From a bacterium (GTDB lineage: Bacteria; CSSED10-310; JAJRTK01): a DNA stretch of 23,865 nucleotides. The stretch covers positions 1 to 23,865 of the forward strand of contig JAJRTK010000380.1 in assembly GCA_024278345.1 (NCBI GenBank). The letters run 5' to 3'. Positions 16,001 to 23,725 of the stretch are shown piece after piece; the first letter of the stretch is position 1, and every line of letters begins with the position of its first letter. A program made the position numbers and the translations under genes. The notes under the pieces are model-generated. The model was not told where the DNA came from. It saw only the letters and a list, made by a program, of their open reading frames with translations, and did no database searches.

Positions 16001-17258
16001 CGGCATCAGTTTCAGCGGAACCTCGTACAACGCGGCGTGCAACGATACTCAAGGCTTTGTCCTGGCCGGAGCAGGGAACGTGAGCATCGATCCGCTGTTC
16101 ACGACAACGGCCCGCGGCGACTTTCATCTCTTGGCAAGTTCCCCAGCGGTGGATGCTTGTTCCACCGGCGAATCCCCCGATCTCGATAATGTCATCCGCC
16201 CTGTCCAGAATTACGACATGGGCGCATTCGAGAATCAAGCGCCCTTGACCTTTACGCCGACGCCGACAAACACGCCGACGTTTACGAATACGCCGACATT
16301 TACCCCGACATTTACCCCGACGTTTACGCCGACGTTCACGAACACGCCGACGTTTACGCCGACGTTCACGAATACTCCGACGAATACGCCGACGTTCACG
16401 CCGACGTTTACGCCGACGTTCACGAACACTCCGACGAATACTCCGACGAATACTCCGACGAATACGCCGACGAACACGCCGACGAACACGCCGACGAACA
16501 CGCCGACGAACACGCCGACGAATACGCCGACGAATACTCCGACGAACACGCCGACGAACACGCCGACGAACACGCCGACGAACACGCCGACGAACACGCC
16601 GACCATTACGAATACGCCGACAAATACACCTACGGGGACTTTGCCTCCGACGAGTACTCCGACGAACACGCCGACGTTTACGAATACGCCGTCATTTACC
16701 CCGACGTTTACGAACACGCCGACGTTTACCCCGACGTTTACGAATACGCCGACGTTTACCCCGACGTTTACAAACACGCCGACGTTTACGAATACGCCGA
16801 CGTTTACCCCGACGTTTACGAACACGCCGACGTTTACCCCGACGATTACGAATACCCCGACAAACACACCAACGGGGACTTTGCCCCCGACGAGTACTCC
16901 GACGAACACGCCGACGAATACCCCAACGGGCACACTGTTGCCGACGAATACGCCGACGTTGACGAATACGCCGACGAATACGCCGACCGGTACTCTTTCT
17001 CCGAGTCAAACGCCGACTATGACGAGTACGGAGACTTCGACAGCCACAGAAACGTCAACGCCAACGAATACGGCAACGCCCACGGCCACAGGGACACCAA
17101 CGCCAACGAGTACGGCAACGCCCACAGCGACAAGCTCATCGACTCCTACAGCACCGAGAACGATACCGGCTCCCCGAGGTAATAGTTTTGTCCTCATGTT
17201 GCTGTTGGCCGGTTTATTCCTTGTGATTCGGCGTCGCCGAGCTCAGAGGAGCCAATAA
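13098..17258 (+). CDS. Pmp-like beta-helix surface protein with Thr/Pro stalk and C-terminal anchor
   Basis: A large (1386 residues) exported protein. The long N-terminus has an extended signal peptide: Arg/Lys-rich 20-46, hydrophobic 47-65, AMA-Q cleavage site at 66-69. The passenger (about 69-1045) carries some seventeen G-G-[AG]-[IVLF] motifs, such as GGAIYHADG and GGGVYLADG, with FSGN or FTGN motifs. This is the pattern of chlamydial polymorphic outer-membrane proteins and right-handed beta-helices. A low-complexity Thr/Pro/Asn region (about 1046-1357) is followed by IPAPRGNS, a hydrophobic helix [14 protein letters not shown] and the basic tail RRRRAQRSQ. No C-terminal beta-barrel is present, so this is not a classical autotransporter. 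Likely a surface adhesin or filament anchored through a CTERM-like signal. A weak TAAGGA lies about 10 bases before the ATG. The stop lies in a target duplication of the downstream element. Confidence 0.88.
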   Translation: MNFVLYENQLGRGLGECYTRTRVTSLKSGLGKRIPWGLTSCLPPRFMAVMLFLVASVSTPLGLGNAMAQFIGITGHSPSGCQYSSLQVAIDHLETTHPGATIYIYDGVGNRIIDERLVIDAGATMTIARGDSTCLASGGGSVTIQNSSTDPGSLGGTVYVSNGSTVTFQNLNITQSTYTVLAGGVILVFEATTTLDGTLVRGGTASNWGGAAEVWGTGATLTLIGNETSKAIIEGGYTQGASGGGGGVLVGAGGVLVLGDPAGTGSGYIGNSKYPNYSDTDGGGVYVIGSTSRVEMHNSSAIYYNGFTLSGTTPTVNGGGVYLADGTLELFDSSYIALNKASANGGGIYQAAGSVRMNNNATIGGALFAPRPNTADGWGGGVFVSSGTFEMLDEPDGATRTEVSYNSAAVGGGIAAQGSTATITVDGGDIANNTATSAGGGIAVWGSVGSPLSIILQSGSTINNNTSTPGAGGVYLVGADVTLDILASTVDGNQGKLGAGIFAWGVDPNAPSFLNIQGVDPGTGYQFSNVTNNIGSAGVAGETAWGGGLYLGSSVTTTIDHAVFSGNQVNALTFDNARGGAIAMAGDSILNITDSAFASNTAGDFGGAIYHADGDLTLTALTGAFSGNLSTNFQTNQSRLGGAIYFTALDVAPRTLVMKALSSPVLYFVGNIAGQDNGTFGKGGAIYVDNGSTIDSTGRVWAYGNKAAMHGGFVYAENSTVAFRGWESFHPFAGANEAGAGDPGDGGAFYALNSSLQILDGLIGTLSGASYPNLAQDVNGTGLGNGGGIFADNSVVVAYNTLIENNEADRSGGGIYLSNGSTLRMRSDFDGSFGALVCNPAGLAADQYCSELRSNVTDPNSPTRLYGGGLFATGATTSAEFFHTAFMNNEAEWGGAIEVQDGAKVLVRNSRFTGNFGGLNNSTVHVYQNGSIFNAYQSTFAGNPSTAISYVSAGLAELTNNIVWGNNTGISFSGTSYNAACNDTQGFVLAGAGNVSIDPLFTTTARGDFHLLASSPAVDACSTGESPDLDNVIRPVQNYDMGAFENQAPLTFTPTPTNTPTFTNTPTFTPTFTPTFTPTFTNTPTFTPTFTNTPTNTPTFTPTFTPTFTNTPTNTPTNTPTNTPTNTPTNTPTNTPTNTPTNTPTNTPTNTPTNTPTNTPTNTPTNTPTITNTPTNTPTGTLPPTSTPTNTPTFTNTPSFTPTFTNTPTFTPTFTNTPTFTPTFTNTPTFTNTPTFTPTFTNTPTFTPTITNTPTNTPTGTLPPTSTPTNTPTNTPTGTLLPTNTPTLTNTPTNTPTGTLSPSQTPTMTSTETSTATETSTPTNTATPTATGTPTPTSTATPTATSSSTPTAPRTIPAPRGNSFVLMLLLAGLFLVIRRRRAQRSQ
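16245..17160 (+). repeat. Thr/Pro coding tandem repeat (12-bp NTPT and 30-bp variants)
   Basis: Within the surface-protein gene, ACGCCGACGAACACG-type units of 12 bp encode NTPT. About fifteen stand in a row between roughly 16425 and 16600. Longer [10 protein letters not shown] units lie on both sides. A block encoding [20 protein letters not shown] occurs twice (near 16609 and 16849). Synonymous third positions vary (AAC/AAT, ACG/ACT) while residues stay fixed, so the protein sequence is maintained. Tandem structure makes it prone to length change. Confidence 0.93.
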
Positions 17259-17433
17259 CCCGGATTTCTCATCAAATCCCGTCGCGAGGCGGCGCAGGCG
17301 CGCAGCCGGCGAGTCCGACGACAGGCAGGCGCCGGAGGCGTAGTAGAACTACGTTGAGGACGCCTGACCGGGGAGGACGCTGTTGGCTGCGATGATTGCG
17401 TTGACGCAGCAGGGATTTGGTGAGATTTCCTGG
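17259..17433. mobile_element. 175-bp MITE-like inverted-repeat element, copy 2
   Basis: This is the same length as copy 1 at 246-420, with 12 substitutions and no indels. The terminal inverted repeats are 17259-17280 and 17412-17433 (18 of 22). The central hairpin is CGTAGT 17339-17344 with ACTACG 17348-17353. The flanking direct repeat AATAA lies at 17254-17258 and 17434-17438. The left repeat holds the TAA stop codon of the surface protein, so the element starts one base after the coding region. Relative to the neighbouring stop, its orientation is opposite to that of copy 1. Confidence 0.87.
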
Positions 17434-17459
17434 AATAAAGGCTTTCCCCAGAGTGGTTT

Positions 17460-17696
17460 CTACCCATCGCGATGGCCACGCCATTCATAGTGGTGGTAGC
17501 CATCGTGATCCACTTCGCAGTAGACTTCGTCGTAGCCACTTTCAAGCTGATGATAGTGGTAGTACTGGAGGTCTTCCAGTGCTATGTAGAGCGCGGTTGC
17601 GGCGACGGCGGTGACGACTTGGCCAACAATCCGGTGACATCCTGAGCTGCCGAATAGAGCCAGCACGAGTAAGATCATCGCTAGTGTTCGTTTCAT
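17460..17696 (-). CDS. Small His/Tyr/Asp-rich lipoprotein
   Basis: No family is recognised. The protein has 78 residues. Residues 1-19 form a lipoprotein signal peptide (MKRTLAMILLVLALFGSSG) with Cys20 as the expected lipidation site; Ser at -3 is not the commonest residue there. A short hydrophobic helix (about 24-40) and a tail rich in His, Tyr, Asp and Glu follow (YYHYHQLESGYDEVYCEVDH, then GYHHYEWRGHRDG). The tail could bind metal, but this is inference. The ATG at 17696 has GGAGGAG about five bases upstream; an upstream frame reaching 17810 is less likely. It lies convergent to the surface-protein gene, with the 175-bp element between. Confidence 0.78.
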   Translation of the reverse strand: MKRTLAMILLVLALFGSSGCHRIVGQVVTAVAATALYIALEDLQYYHYHQLESGYDEVYCEVDHDGYHHYEWRGHRDG

Positions 17697-17865
17697 GGTT
17701 CTCCTCCAGTGCCGTTGTTTCCGCAGATTGCAGGCGCAATAGGCGTGCCATGATGGAGGAACCATGTTTTTATGGGCGCGTTTGTGGATCCCGGGGTGGG
17801 ATTTTCCCAAAAAGGCTGTCCATCCAAATGTACAGCATGCCCTCCAAGGGAGAAACTCAATTCCC

Positions 17866-17874
17866 GGGGGGGGG
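17866..17874. repeat. Nine-G homopolymer next to the DUF4282 stop
   Basis: A run of nine G on the plus strand ends one base before the stop codon of the minus-strand gene (17876-17878). It lies downstream of the coding region, so length change would not alter the protein. Confidence 0.8.
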
Positions 17875-17875
17875 C

Positions 17876-18265
17876 TTAGCCCTTCCTGGCGGCTTGCGCC
17901 TTTCGCGGGGAGCCTGAACTTCTGGGACCGGCAGGTCGTTTTGGCCGGGCCATTCTCTTGCCGAGCTTCACCAATTCGGCGGTGTTGTCGGCAATCCGGA
18001 AGATGACAATGAGGATTTCCATCCAGACCCGGGCGCTGATGATGGCCAGGAAGGTTCCAACTCCGATGACTACGATGCTCATGATGCCAGAGATGAAACT
18101 GATTCGAATCATGGTCATCACTGCACCGCCAAGACTTATCAGCGTGCCCAAGCCAATGAGGGCAAGCATCAGACCATAGATAAGCTTCAGAAGCCTGATG
18201 GTGATGATTTCCGAAAAGCTAAAGTCGAAAAGGCTTGAGATGAATCCGCTTGGTTCCGGTTCCAT
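17876..18265 (-). CDS. DUF4282 family inner-membrane protein
   Basis: A 129-residue membrane protein. The N-terminal SLFDFSFSEIITIRLLKLIY (11-30) and the later ARVWMEILIVIFRIADNTAE (78-97) match the DUF4282 family pattern. Two hydrophobic helices lie at about 26-50 and 58-76. The C-terminus (100-129) is a Lys/Arg/Pro-rich cytoplasmic tail. The role of the family is unknown to me. The ATG at 18265 has AAGGAG about nine bases upstream. The same frame remains open to 18463, but that part runs through the hairpin array and is not believable as protein. Its 3' end carries a nine-C run in the sense strand just after the stop. Confidence 0.85.
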   Translation of the reverse strand: MEPEPSGFISSLFDFSFSEIITIRLLKLIYGLMLALIGLGTLISLGGAVMTMIRISFISGIMSIVVIGVGTFLAIISARVWMEILIVIFRIADNTAELVKLGKRMARPKRPAGPRSSGSPRKAQAARKG

Positions 18266-18307
18266 ACTAGGCTCTCCTTGGAAGATGGGAAGCAACAGGC
18301 ATTTCGG

Positions 18308-18555
18308 GCCACCCACGTAAGGCGGGACATTTCGAGGATTGTGGAATTGCCGGCGTCCGGGCAACGCCTCGCTCCGCTTGGCGGTTGTCCGGGGACTCCG
18401 GCCCCGGTCCCCGGCAGGGCTTTGCCCTGCACCCACCAGGGAGCTCGCTCCCTGGACCCACATTCATGTACGACGCGTTGCGTCTTTGTTTTGGCGGGTG
18501 TCCCGGCTTACGTTGATACCCTCCTTTTTCTCTGTCCCGCCTTAGGTGGATACCC
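18308..18555. repeat. Repeat-dense spacer with a thrice-used 23-base motif
   Basis: No gene is supported between 18266 and 18628. A 23-base motif beginning TGTCCCGCCTTA and followed by a GT-G-TACCC-like end occurs at 18499-18521 and 18533-18555 on the plus strand, and at 18308-18330 on the minus strand. The inverted and direct copies enclose the hairpin array. It may be a composite repeat element about 250 bp long. Confidence 0.6.
18389..18455 (-). repeat. Tandem hairpin array, copy 2
   Basis: Three neighbouring stems are present: CCGGGGAC 18389-18396 with 18407-18414, GCAGGGC 18414-18420 with 18424-18430 (loop TTT), and CCAGGGAGC 18436-18444 with 18447-18455 (loop TC). Read on the minus strand it has the same order of a GGAGC stem, GTGGGT linker and further stems as the array at 1-93. 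It stands downstream of the SPOR gene in that gene's reading direction. Confidence 0.75.
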
Positions 18556-18628
18556 GCATTTCGGAGAGCAGTATAGGGTGGCTCCCAAGATGTTCCAACT
18601 TCGGAGTGGCGGCGGCCATTTTTTGCGA

Positions 18629-19399
18629 TTACTTCACCTTCCGGACCAGGGCTCCTTTGCCGAGTTCCTTCTGGAGCATGGCGGCAACTTGCTTGGCTCG
18701 CTCCCGGGAGCTGTAGGTCCCGATTTGCACTCGAAAAACCAGTTTACCGTTTGCCAGTCGCGCCCGTTCGATAAAGGAAGGGTACCCTTTTTTTCTCAAT
18801 CGCTTGAGAGATTCAAGGGCTTTTTCCCTGCTGGACAAGGAGGAGATTTGAAGAGCAAAATCTCCTTGTTTATCGGGTTGGAGGGAGAGGCGAACAGGGC
18901 GTTTGGCCGGAGATGTTTTCGTTGCCGGTTTCGGGGGCGTGGTGGTGTTTTGCGAAGTTTTTGGAGCTAAACCACGGTCGTCCCGCCGAGCGGGTTTTCC
19001 AGAGTTCGACGAACTGGCTGCGGCAACCAAGACGGATGGTTGGTTGCCGGAATGAGGGGATGTCGATTTGCTGGTTCGGGTCGAGCCACGGCCATTACCG
19101 GGAGATTCCTTCGGTTCCCGTTTCTTTTTACCGGTCAGCTCGTCATAGAAGCCGAATTCGCCTTTTTCGATATTGGGCGATGTGGATCGGTCTGGGAAAA
19201 GCCTGGGAGGATCCGGACTTTTGACTTCCTCGACGCTCGCCAAGCCCGGAGGTGGACCGTACCAGGAGCGCTGGGCCATCATCCCCAGGAAAAAAGCCCC
19301 CGCCACGACGACGGTTGCGGCGACTCCCAGAAAGGCCAGATGCCATTTTTCCAGGACAATTTCCAGCGATTCGTGGTTTCTTTGTCCATGTCGTGCCAT
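18629..19399 (-). CDS. SPOR-domain membrane protein
   Basis: A 256-residue bitopic inner-membrane protein expected to bind denuded peptidoglycan at the division septum. One transmembrane helix lies at about 20-41 after a short cytoplasmic end. A Pro/Ser/Thr/Lys-rich linker (about 50-170) contains FYDEL at 84-88, a motif commonly found before SPOR domains. The SPOR domain covers about 178-256, with two related halves: FALQISSLSSREKALESLKR and VFRVQIGTYSSRERAKQVAA. The ATG at 19399 has GAGGG eight bases upstream. The next gene upstream on the same strand starts at 20812 and ends at 19523, so both may be co-transcribed. Dedicated divisome role inferred from domain only. Confidence 0.93.
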   Translation of the reverse strand: MARHGQRNHESLEIVLEKWHLAFLGVAATVVVAGAFFLGMMAQRSWYGPPPGLASVEEVKSPDPPRLFPDRSTSPNIEKGEFGFYDELTGKKKREPKESPGNGRGSTRTSKSTSPHSGNQPSVLVAAASSSNSGKPARRDDRGLAPKTSQNTTTPPKPATKTSPAKRPVRLSLQPDKQGDFALQISSLSSREKALESLKRLRKKGYPSFIERARLANGKLVFRVQIGTYSSRERAKQVAAMLQKELGKGALVRKVK

Positions 19400-19522
19400 G
19401 AGAAATCCCTCTTGGGTGGGGACTCAGACTTGGGGTTCATTGGTCCCCGGGAATGTGCCCCTCTTCATTGGCCAGGGACGCCTGTGGAGTGAAAGGTCTT
19501 ACACCCCACAAATAGCATCGAT

Positions 19523-20812
19523 TCAACTCCTATTCTTGTCAAGGTTCCTTGACTGTTCGATGTGGGCAACGATCTCCGGTGCGGTCCTTTCCGCGGAGAT
19601 CGAGGTGAAGAATCGCGCCATGGGTTGCTGGAGAGTCGGCCAGTTCAGGCATCGATCAATCCAGATCGAGATTCCGGTTCTGTCCAAAAGATCGGCTTTG
19701 GGGAGGGCTCGGAAGAAGGGTTCTTCTTCAAGGCTGGCCAGGTCCAGGGGAAAGAGATTCCACGGGCCAAAGCTGTCTGGCCTTGTGGCAAGCCAAAGTT
19801 CCAGCAGAGCTTGTGTTTGAGAATCCATAGGGAAGCGTGGTCGATGTCGGTCATCCCAACGAAGGGTTTGCCGTAGCAATAGAGTTGGTTTCGCCCGGGC
19901 AATCCTACGAACCAGAGAAAGCTGCAAGGCATGGTCCGTGACCAACAGATCGGCTCCGAACAGGATCTCGTCGTATTGGAAAGGGGAGAGTGTGCCAAGG
20001 GGCACGATCTCGACATCGCCCCCGTGCAGCTCGGAAAAGAAGCGGGCTGGCCCTCCGGCGACCAAGATTCGCCACCTTCGTCCAGTGGCGGCCAAGGCGT
20101 GGAAGATCTGTTTTTCCAGGATCGGATAGTAGAGCCCCAATCCCTGTTCCAGAGCAAGGTGGGCCGACCATTGAGAAAGCGTCAAAAGAAGTGTCTGACG
20201 CGACTTTGAAGCTCGCTTTGGGCCGGCGCCTGGCAAAATAAACTTCGGACTTGGGGTTTTCAGGCGGTTCGATTCGGATGGCTGGGGGCATTTTTCCTGC
20301 CAATTTGGATTCCAACAATGGATGGAGGCGTTTAGCTTCCGGAGGCAAACTGGATCCAGGGGGGGCGTGGGAGTGATGACAGAAATTCCCGAGGCCAGAA
20401 CCTGCCGGCCGGCATGATCCCAAGGCAGGTTGTCGAATGTGGCCAGCCTGGGCCCCAGGTTGATGATGGAGCTCCATTCCAGGTTGGGAACGAATGGCTC
20501 TTCCTTGGAGTGAGTGCCCATGGAGCCGATTTGGTCCAAGAAGTTCCGAGCTTCCGCCAAGATTATGAGGGTGGGTTTGTGTTGGAGGCAAAGTTGTTGG
20601 AGCAGCAGAATGTTCTCTTCCGCCTGCGGTAGGAGACGCCAGCATCGGATTCCAAGGCAGGCCAAGTGCGCAGCCGCCAGAGGTTGTCCCACCATCACCG
20701 TCCCGATTCCCGCAGCGCCGAGTTGCGTAGAAAAACGCGCTGCCAGAGTCGAATCTCCCCAGACCCAGGGATTTGACAGCAGGATCAAGATGTTTTGTGA
20801 TGGTGCTACCAT
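19523..20812 (-). CDS. Putative GT-B-fold protein (glycosyltransferase-like)
   Basis: No family is recognised with certainty; 429 residues, no signal peptide or membrane helix. The N-terminus ILILLSNPWVWGDSTLAARF followed by LGAAGIGTVMVG resembles the first Rossmann-like half of GT-B enzymes such as glycosyltransferases or UDP-sugar epimerases. The second half has ALAATGRRWRILVAGGPARF, then VEIVPLGTLSPFQYDEILFGADLLVTDHALQLSL, like the nucleotide-sugar binding half of a GT-B fold. Late segments are less typical. The ATG at 20812 has no good Shine-Dalgarno. It is divergent from the Gly/Ala-rich protein at 20958. Glycan synthesis is inference. Confidence 0.65.
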   Translation of the reverse strand: MVAPSQNILILLSNPWVWGDSTLAARFSTQLGAAGIGTVMVGQPLAAAHLACLGIRCWRLLPQAEENILLLQQLCLQHKPTLIILAEARNFLDQIGSMGTHSKEEPFVPNLEWSSIINLGPRLATFDNLPWDHAGRQVLASGISVITPTPPLDPVCLRKLNASIHCWNPNWQEKCPQPSESNRLKTPSPKFILPGAGPKRASKSRQTLLLTLSQWSAHLALEQGLGLYYPILEKQIFHALAATGRRWRILVAGGPARFFSELHGGDVEIVPLGTLSPFQYDEILFGADLLVTDHALQLSLVRRIARAKPTLLLRQTLRWDDRHRPRFPMDSQTQALLELWLATRPDSFGPWNLFPLDLASLEEEPFFRALPKADLLDRTGISIWIDRCLNWPTLQQPMARFFTSISAERTAPEIVAHIEQSRNLDKNRS

Positions 20813-20957
20813 GGTCGTTCGATTCTGACCAAGTGGTTTGGCTGTTGCGTTTTTCGAAAAGTACCCACAAGGTAAGCAACATTTCTATTGGTTTATCCGA
20901 TAATGGATCTATGTAGGGTATGAAATGTCTCGTGAATCTCCAACTAGGAGCTGAAAG
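20813..20957. promoter_or_regulatory. Divergent promoter region with a perfect palindrome
   Basis: TTTTCGAAAA at 20851-20860 is a perfect 10-bp palindrome midway between two divergent starts. ATCCGATAATGGAT near 20899 is a shorter symmetric site. The AGGAG at 20946-20950 serves the ATG at 20958. No promoter hexamers are certain. Confidence 0.35.
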
Positions 20958-22370
20958 ATGTCCGTATCTTGGGGCGGTGGTAAACAGGTGAGCACCCGCC
21001 AGAACTGGAAGGTTTCAGGCAGCAAGGAGTGGCAAGTTCAGGAGCCGGCAAGCAAGAAGGATCTTGAGATCCGTGCGCGCTCGGACCGCACCGGCAAGAC
21101 CATCGCCGATGGGTTTTCGAACATGGGCCTGAACGTTTTCGGGGCGGCGACCCATCTATTGAATGCCGCGGCGACGGGCCAAAGGGTCGATATGGCGCAG
21201 TTGATGGAGGCTGCGAAGTTTGATCCCAAGCAGCTTACGAGCGATTTGCGAAAGATTGCCACCGATCTCCAGAAAAATCCCATGGACACGGCTCAGAACC
21301 TGATTTTGGGTGCGCCGACGGATGCGATTCAAGGTGGGCTGGAGAGCTTGGAGAAGCAAACGGGACTCCGAAAGGATTTTCAGGGCCAGTTTAGCACTCA
21401 GGCCGGGGATTTTTCCGAGTACCGATTCCGCCAACAAATGGGCGTCCTTGGTGAGCACACCAACAGGACTCGCACCATGGTGGGCGGCAGTGCCCAGGGT
21501 CAGGGCAACCTGACGGTGGGTTTGGCGGGAGTCCGTGGTCAGGGTTCCGTAGAGGCCCGGGCGGGAGCCGCGGTAGAGACCGATGGCAAGTTGCAGGGCG
21601 CCTGGGGTCAGGCCAGCTACAACGCCAAGGCCGGTGTCGAAGTCTATGGCAAAGCGCAGGGTGATTTTTCTTTGAATGCCCGTGGGCTTCAGGGAAAGGC
21701 CCGTGCCGAGGTGGGTGTCATGGCCTCCGCGGAGGCGAGCGCCAGTTTTCAGACGGCCGGTATCAATATTGGCGGCGAGCGTCTGGATCTGCGAGGGCAG
21801 GGTACGGTTCGAGTGGAGGCAGGCGCGAAGGCGGAGGCGAACCTCGAAGTCAACGCCACGATTTCTCCGCCCCGTGCCAACGTAGACATCGGCGGCCGCG
21901 CTTTTGCAGGCGCCAAGGCAGAGGCTCGGGGCCAGATCGGGATTGGCGGGTTTGCCACGTTGAAGGGGCAAGCCGGAGTCTGGGCAGGCGCTGGTGCCGA
22001 GGCAGGGGTGAAGCTTGGCTACAAAGATGGCAAAATCAGTTTTGGCTTCAATGCCGGTGCCGCGGCTGGTTACGGCTTTGGAGCGGGCTGGGGTGTAGAG
22101 GTCGATGTCAAGAAGCTTGCCAATGCAGCAGTTGGTGCGGGAGTCCAGGCGGCTGTCAAGGGGATCGACTACGCGCTTCATCCGGAAAAAGCGGTCTTGG
22201 ACGCGGTAAAAACGGTTACCACCATTGAAAAGACGGTGGACAAGGTCACCGATGCCGTGGACAAGGGCGTGACCAGCGTGGTGAAGAGTGCGGCGAAGGC
22301 GGCGAGTTCCATGGTTCGGGGTGCCGCAAAGGCGATCAACAATGTCATCAAGAAGTTCCGCCTCTGGTAG
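20958..22370 (+). CDS. Cysteine-free Gly/Ala-rich protein with an amphipathic strand region
   Basis: No family is recognised. The 470-residue protein has no cysteine and no signal peptide. It has three parts. An N-terminal helical region (1-175) carries a short hydrophobic helix at about 55-72. A central Gly/Ala-rich region (176-380) alternates small and charged residues with repeated AGA.xE and GKARAEVGV-like segments, ending in GFNAGAAAGYGFGAGWGVEV. A basic helical C-terminus (383-470) is rich in Lys, Val and Ala, with KTVDKVTDAVDKGVTSVVKS. The alternation suggests strands of a beta-solenoid, fibre or pore. AGGAG is seven bases before the ATG. A TPR gene starts 24 bases after the stop and probably belongs to the same operon. 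Possible secreted effector or surface protein, but nothing proves it. Confidence 0.6.
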   Translation: MSVSWGGGKQVSTRQNWKVSGSKEWQVQEPASKKDLEIRARSDRTGKTIADGFSNMGLNVFGAATHLLNAAATGQRVDMAQLMEAAKFDPKQLTSDLRKIATDLQKNPMDTAQNLILGAPTDAIQGGLESLEKQTGLRKDFQGQFSTQAGDFSEYRFRQQMGVLGEHTNRTRTMVGGSAQGQGNLTVGLAGVRGQGSVEARAGAAVETDGKLQGAWGQASYNAKAGVEVYGKAQGDFSLNARGLQGKARAEVGVMASAEASASFQTAGINIGGERLDLRGQGTVRVEAGAKAEANLEVNATISPPRANVDIGGRAFAGAKAEARGQIGIGGFATLKGQAGVWAGAGAEAGVKLGYKDGKISFGFNAGAAAGYGFGAGWGVEVDVKKLANAAVGAGVQAAVKGIDYALHPEKAVLDAVKTVTTIEKTVDKVTDAVDKGVTSVVKSAAKAASSMVRGAAKAINNVIKKFRLW

Positions 22371-22394
22371 GAAGCGGGGAACGACGGAGAAGCC

Positions 22395-23597
22395 ATGGCA
22401 ACGGTGGAAGAACAGATTATTCTTGCCGAGGAACAGCTCCGGCAAGGGCAACTTGACAGAGCCGCGGAGTCTTTTGCCGAAGCGCTGGAGGCGGACCACC
22501 AAAATTTGCCGGCGAGCCTGGGTCTGGCTAGGATTTCCATGGCGCTGTCCATGGCGGAGCAGGCGGAGACGATCCTTGACCGGACCTTGGGTTTTGCGCC
22601 GGAAAACATCGATGTTCTCTTGCTCCGCGCTCTCTGCGACGAGGGCCGGGGCCGTCTTCAGGATGCATTGGTCTATTTCCAGAAGGCAGCCAAGCTTGCC
22701 CCTCGTTCCTATCCGGCACGGTACCAATACGGACGCGCCTTGGTTACGGCCCGCCGGTACAGAGCGGCAATTCGCGAGCTTTCCGCGGCGACGACACTGG
22801 GCCCGAATTTGCCCGATCCACACTATGTGCTGGGGATCGCCTACAAGGAGCTTGGTCAACTGGGGCAAGCCGTTACGGCATTCACCAGGATCATCGAACT
22901 TGATCCGACACACCTTGACGGTTATGTCACCCTTGCCGATGTACTTTGTGAAGCCGGGAAGCTCGATGCGGCCTTGAAGGTTCTGGAACAGGCCCAATCG
23001 ATCTATCCGGACGTTGGGGCGGTATACGACAAATTGGCGGCGATTCACGTCAAGCGGAATGATCTTCCCTCGGCGGTGGAGGCGCTCCGGAACCAAGCTC
23101 GCGTGGAGCCGGCCAACGAAATCGCCCACGTCAATCTGATCACGGTCGCGTTGGCCGCCAGTGACGGCAAGACCGCGGCGGAGGCTGTGGAGACGCTCAT
23201 CGATCTTGCACCGGAGAGTTGGCGGGGTTACTACCTGAGAGCCAAGCTGTTCGACATGGGTGATCGGGTTGATCGGGCGCTGGAGGATCTTGCGCGGGCT
23301 CATGAGTTGGCGCCTCATCGATGGGAGCCGCTCAATGATCGCGGGACGCTTTTGAATGCTCTGGCCCAAGACGATTCTGCTCGTGCGGAGGAGGCCGTGG
23401 AGTGTCTGAAAAAGGCGGCTCACTTGGCTCCGGACGAACCCTCGCCTCGGTTCAACCTGGCATTGGCTTACTGGAATGCCGGTAGGCGGGAGGAGTCCCG
23501 CGGATTGGCCCAGGAGCTCGTGGAGACTTTGCCGGAGACCCATTCTCTCTGGGGTCGTGCCCGGGAGATTCTGGAAGCCATGGGGGAAGTGGCGTGA
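22395..23597 (+). CDS. TPR-repeat protein
   Basis: A soluble 400-residue protein made of about ten tetratricopeptide repeats, for example ALVYFQKAAKLAPRSYPARY, PHYVLGIAYKELGQLGQAVT and SPRFNLALAYWNAGRREESR, with the usual Ala, Gly, Tyr and Pro positions. No signal peptide or membrane segment is visible, so it is likely cytoplasmic. TPRs act as protein-binding scaffolds or chaperones. GGAG lies about seven bases before the ATG. Being 24 bases downstream of the Gly/Ala-rich protein suggests that it binds, folds or delivers that protein, which is inference from position. The stop is followed after about 130 bases by the second 152-bp-type element. Confidence 0.88.
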   Translation: MATVEEQIILAEEQLRQGQLDRAAESFAEALEADHQNLPASLGLARISMALSMAEQAETILDRTLGFAPENIDVLLLRALCDEGRGRLQDALVYFQKAAKLAPRSYPARYQYGRALVTARRYRAAIRELSAATTLGPNLPDPHYVLGIAYKELGQLGQAVTAFTRIIELDPTHLDGYVTLADVLCEAGKLDAALKVLEQAQSIYPDVGAVYDKLAAIHVKRNDLPSAVEALRNQARVEPANEIAHVNLITVALAASDGKTAAEAVETLIDLAPESWRGYYLRAKLFDMGDRVDRALEDLARAHELAPHRWEPLNDRGTLLNALAQDDSARAEEAVECLKKAAHLAPDEPSPRFNLALAYWNAGRREESRGLAQELVETLPETHSLWGRAREILEAMGEVA

Positions 23598-23725
23598 GGT
23601 TTGGCTTCGGTCGACCCTTCAAAGGATATTCAGGCGGTTCCGTTGAATTGCGGTGCGGGTGAAAGTCTGGGCTGGCGGTGTTGAGGAGGAGGCCAGGGGG
23701 TAGAGTTTTCCTGGTGGTTCGGAAA

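Noticed and set aside
16235-16933. Val/Gly repeat open frame on the minus strand
   Set aside because: It is the shadow of the Thr/Pro repeat, whose 12-bp period keeps several frames open.
16245-17160. Possible CRISPR array
   Set aside because: The repeats are 12-30 bp, have no spacers and encode a continuous protein.
21156-23543. 795-residue open frame on the minus strand
   Set aside because: It spans two well-supported genes on the other strand, including clear TPR repeats, and shows no recognisable domain.
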